Below, one piece after another: positions 59,850 through 64,000 of a stretch of 64,000 bases of DNA; positions within the stretch are counted from its first letter, which is position 1, and every line of letters starts with the position of its first letter. The position numbers and the translations under genes were made by a program. Source of the stretch: Distichodus sexfasciatus (taxonomy: Eukaryota > Chordata > Actinopteri > Characiformes > Distichodontidae); NCBI GenBank assembly GCA_032718565.1, contig JAVGVS010000793.1, positions 1 to 64,000 of the forward strand, in the 5' to 3' direction. The notes under the pieces are model-generated. The model made no database searches. It saw nothing but the letters and a program-made list of their open reading frames with translations, and was not told where the DNA came from.

Positions 59850-60480
59850 AGGAACAAAATATAGCCGCAAGCGGAAACAAGAGGGGTCAAATCACAAGTC
59901 GCAGAAAGCAGCACAAAAGGGTCAGCACTGACCATCAGCAGTGTCTTTGTGTGTCTGTAGAACAATGAAGTAAAAAGGTAAAACCACATAACTATGTTAT
60001 TTATACCAAGACAAGAAATTAGACAGTAAAAAATATAAAATATAGTGAAATGACAGGAAAAATAATTAAAGATGCAAACAGAAATTTGTGACTTAGTGAA
60101 GCTTCTTTTTTTGTTATGACAGGTTCAATAAGTTGTGTTTATAAAGAAACTAACCTCTAACAGTAATCAAGAATTGGGTGGTTTTCTATAATTTCTTGTA
60201 AATTATAATTGCTCTGTTATGACATCACATACATTTATGTTAGGTTTTAGTGCCTGTCAAAACGTGTTTTCCTGTGCTATAGAGCCAATTATAGCCTGTC
60301 ACTATGGCCTATGGCAAGACACACACCATTCCTACTTACCCTGAAAATTTCAGCTTTCTGCGACTAACAGTTCAAGCTGCACAATCCGTTTTGTAGGGGA
60401 AAAATAATAATAAAGGAACAGAAAAATTAAAAGAGGGGCCCATAAGCACTTAAAAATTCCAAACTTTTCAAGGGCCCTGT
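59850..60480. repeat. Fish repeat of the 'tagccgcaagcgg' type
   Basis: 'atatagccgcaagcggaaac' at the left and 'gggcccataagcacttaaaa' and 'gggccctgtccacatttggg' at the right are phrases of a widespread fish repeat. A related left end is at 46508 ('ataactgcaagcagtg'). Confidence 0.35.
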
Positions 60481-60952
60481 CCACATTTGGGGCCCTGTTA
60501 AGATAAAAAGCCAAGTTTCACGTTTTATATGTGCATTTGGACCTGTTGTTATCAGACAGGACCAAGATCAACAATCATATTTGATGTGTTTATACGGGTT
60601 ACAACAGTCATAAGTTGCTTTGAGTAAATAAAGCAACAAACTGGGAATATTTCAAACATGGTGGTTCTTCTTTCTGCCTACTGTATATAAAAACAAGCAC
60701 TCTTCAATGGAATATCTTTATTCTCATTGTCCTAACTGAGAATAAGAGTGTAAGATTTCCCAGGTGGCCCTTCCAGCTACTTTGTATTGACTTGAACCTA
60801 CCCTCCTGCTGGCTTTGAGCACTCTGCCTGTGTCTGATGTACATTTGGCTGTTAGACAAGCCCGTCATAAAAAAAAGCAGTGGCTCACATTTCCTCCTGA
60901 CCTGGTTTCTCCAAATCATCCTTGCAGTGTTACGTTACAGATCATGGCCTGA

Positions 60953-61200
60953 ACTCTTCACTGCTTGCTTTGGGCGACATGATCACTGGGACTTGCTGTG
61001 ACATAGGCCACTGCGGCTAATTGCACAACCATGTAGCTTATCTCAGAGGCCACTTTGATCGCCTTGCCATCAAGATTAAAGAAAGTCAGGGTCACAGTGT
61101 TGGGTCTGTAGCAGCCCTGGAGCTGTTGGACGGTTTAAGATCTCACTTATGAGCTCAGTGGTGGTAGGACTGGACAGCAATGTCTGCTGTGGGGTCACTT
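60953..61200 (-). pseudogene. Unidentified coding-like fragment with a frame change
   Basis: On the minus strand, after a 'gtgaccccacag' acceptor-like site, one frame reads LLSSPTTTELISEILNRP and another continues NTVTLTFFNLDGKAIKVA, SEISYMVVQLAAVAYVTA, SPSDHVAQSKQ and a stop (near 60957). The two must be joined by a frame change near 61110. The composition looks like a genuine soluble protein domain with a C-terminus. I do not recognise the family. It could be the last exon of a gene or a retro-copied fragment. Confidence 0.3.
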
Positions 61201-62260
61201 TAATCAGCTTGCACTAGTCTGAGGATCTGAACTCACAAACCTCCAAACCTCCTCACATCCTCTTAAGATAACTTCAATATGCACCACCAATCGAGGAACA
61301 CCATGCTACTTTGCTGAGGTCCAAAAAGCAGTGTGTGGCCTTTCTATCTTCAGTGTGCTTCAAAAGGGCAAAAAGTAGCAGTATGTGGAGGCACACTTAT
61401 GACATTCTAACTTACTTATTAACAAATTCTAACAAATTTAAAAATATTTTTTCCACCTGAAGTGAACAATCAAAAAAATATTTTGGCCATCAACTATGTG
61501 AAGGTTTGTGAGTGTGTAGAAGCAACATTACCTTGAGTATCATCATGGCACCATTCTGCCAAGTCCTAGTTGAAGTGCTGAGCATGGATGGCTGATGGAG
61601 ACGTTTGGTAACTGATCTAAAAACATGTCTGGTCAGGCACATGTCTGCAGGCAGTAGTGGGTATTAGTGAGGGGATTTAGGGAAAGAAACAATTAGGTGG
61701 AGCGGCGACACGTAAAAAAACACAGGGCCCTCAACATAACACACAGTGGTTCAACTTTGATTCAAAGGTGGGGTCAAACCATCTGAGAGAAGTCTACGTG
61801 TGTAAAGTTAAGCATCCTCTCAGCTTTTAAGCTTATGACAGAAAAATATGGACTGACAAAATGGATTCGATGTGTAATTTTTATTTCTGAATAAATTCAC
61901 ATTTCAGGCAGCAGTTGCATTTTAACTTTTATTTTAACTTTTTATTTTTATTTCCTATAAATTCAAATTTCTTTACAACAATTTGGAAATATAAAAACAA
62001 TGAGCCTTTAGTAACATTGTTCAGCATTCAAACTTGTTTTATGCGTAGATATACACATGTAACCAATAATGTAAAATAATAAAGTATTTCAATTAACTTA
62101 TTATATTTGTTTAGTGAAAAAAAGGGAAAATAGAAGAAAGAAGAAAAAGCATTATTAATATTAACATTTTACAAACCATAATACATCAACATATTGTATT
62201 TTTTACAGCTATTGTAAAAAATGTAAATAAAAATAATATTCATTATACTATTTTGTATAT
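61201..62260. other. Intergenic, no confirmed gene
   Basis: A minus-strand segment near 61535-61640 ends at a GTAATG donor-like site and could be an upstream exon of the unidentified fragment, but its frame is not decisive. 61860-62260 is very AT-rich. Confidence 0.25.
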
Positions 62261-62261
62261 A

Positions 62262-62347
62262 ATATAATATAATATAATATATATAATATAATATAATATA
62301 ATATAATATAATATAATATAATATAATATAATATAATATAATATAAT
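62262..62347. repeat. (AATAT)n microsatellite
   Basis: About 16 pentamer units of ATAAT/AATAT with one early 'atata' slip. Confidence 0.9.
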
Positions 62348-64000
62348 TTATTATTCAGAAATATTATTCATATACACCTCCTCCTCACTTCAGAGGATGA
62401 TAAGAAAGTGTCTGGATCATATGGGATTAGTTACATGATAAGCAACTGGATGGGTGAGTAAACCACCGGAGTAGAGCTGAGAACTGAGGAAAACATCTCA
62501 CTGCTTCACATCGGCCTGAAAACTTCACTTGGGGGTCTTTTACTTGCTTGCTCCGGCTTGTTGACCTGCAGTGGCTCAGACATCAGCCTGAAGTGAACTT
62601 GCTAGACATGGGAATTATGGGCTCTCCTCTCTTGTGGCACGTTGTGTTAATTTTGTCTGGAGCTGACGTGTTTTTGGGTTGCTCTCTGAAGAACTTTCAC
62701 AATGATTGTGGAGAGGCAGGACTGTGATTACTGCACTGACCATCAACACCACCGAGTGGACTGTGCGCTACACCCAATTGGCATTAGACTCGCCAAAATT
62801 ACGATTAACCTTAGTAACATACCGTCATTTTCGTGTTTTATTTCTCAAATAAAACATAAAAAAATCTCAAATAAAATGAAACTAATTTAACGATGCTCTA
62901 TGAGTTAACAGACTGTTAATAGTACAAATATTTTTATCTTCTGATGAACATGGCTACTCTTAATAGTTTTAATGTTTTTCTCATGTTTTAACAGTGCATC
63001 TTTTTATATTTATATTATTATTTATATATTATCTCCCTATTAATTATATGTTATATTATAAGCAGAAGCTTAAATAAAGATGAAACTATTTACACATTTC
63101 AGTTTATTCGCCAATAAGGTGGTAAGGATATATCAGACCACTATAGAAACACAAATGATTTATTAAAATTCTAAATGCCTGTATAGTAATTAAAATGCTC
63201 TTAATAACAATGTTTATTAGATCATATTCTATGTGCATGGAAGGATGCAGCCGTTATAGTGCATTAAGAAGCTGTAGTCACATTACAGGTCAGGATGAAT
63301 GCAGTCCTCAAACTCAAGATTAACATATCATTTATATATAGCAATAAAATAGTCTGTATAAAAGATACAACAGCATTGGAATATATTTTTTTAAAACTGC
63401 CTAAAATGTTTGTATTGATGTTGGACTGAAGAAACGTGATGTTCCAGAGTAAAAAATGCGCATAATTTTTTTCTCACTTAAAAACACTAAAAATGAAATG
63501 CATTATTATATGGCTATTATTATTAAGCAGGGAAAAAGATCCATCATAATAAATGACATTCTCTCCATTTTAGTATTAGATGTGTTGCTGCAATTTCTTG
63601 TAAAATATATCGCATATATTATTGTCATCTGTTTTCTCTTCTACATAAATGTAAGCCTGAATTGTAAATCATAAAGGGCTGGTTTCTTAAACGTGGATTA
63701 AGCCCAGTCTTGGACTACATTATATAGTATCAATGGAGATTTTAATTGACTCAAAAGATAAGTCTATGACTAAGATTAATTCCCGACTGGGAAATTGGCC
63801 TAAAGTGACCTAAAACAACCAAAATGTAATTTGAACACTTTTGAGTTATATGTGCACAAATGAAGATTGAAGACTGAAATCTGGATTTGTATCACAATAA
63901 TATATAAAGGTTTAGTAATATTAAACTAGTTGAGCATTCCCCCTCTCTGTGGCAGGACACAAACATCAGGATTGTGATTGGAAGACAGTTTCTGATTCAG
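62348..64000. other. Intergenic, AT-rich, no gene seen
   Basis: No splice-supported exon. 63680-63800 ('aacgtggattaagcccagtc', 'ctatgactaagattaattcc') is a phrase of a common fish repeat. The window ends in unassigned sequence. Confidence 0.35.

Overview
The window is nuclear DNA of a bony fish. Two spliced protein genes on the + strand have GT-AG introns and vertebrate orthologues that can be recognised by eye. The rest is dense teleost-type repeats: tRNA-derived SINEs, hAT and Tc1/mariner elements, Ty3/gypsy retrotransposons and microsatellites. The repeats do not settle the species or order. There are no bacterial, CRISPR or operon features.

Layout. 1-9800: repeat-rich DNA upstream of the first gene, including a 2.6-kb element (5518-8090) with CACGTG clusters at both ends and decayed exons of a DUF4806-like protein. 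9802-29310: ap4b1, the beta subunit of adaptor complex AP-4, in ten recognisable coding exons spread by repeat-filled introns. Exon 7 is damaged (two in-frame TAG codons, no GT donor), although the nine other exons look intact. 29311-32710: intergenic repeats, including an 843-bp hAT-like MITE with an 8-bp target duplication. 32711-42158: nested transposons. One hAT-type element with a perfect 8-bp duplication contains a 3'-truncated Tc1-like transposase; a second hAT-type element contains two different truncated gypsy retrotransposons. 42159-53580: intergenic, including a 5.1-kb element with perfect 21-bp inverted ends, a 587-bp MITE with perfect 37-bp inverted ends, and a probable solo LTR. 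53662-57159: a three-exon MGAT4C-like N-acetylglucosaminyltransferase gene. 57160-64000: a small MITE, a Tc1-like 3' fragment, an unidentified coding-like fragment on the minus strand (about 60950-61200), an AATAT microsatellite, and otherwise AT-rich DNA without recognisable genes.

The two genes are not functionally linked in any obvious way. AP-4 sorts cargo out of the trans-Golgi network; MGAT4-family enzymes are Golgi type II membrane glycosyltransferases. I found no convincing undescribed multi-gene system. The observations most worth checking are the lesion confined to ap4b1 exon 7, the E-box-ended element carrying a DUF4806-like remnant, and the elements with perfect inverted ends but no recognisable transposase. 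All calls come from reading the sequence; family names rest on remembered family features, not on searches.
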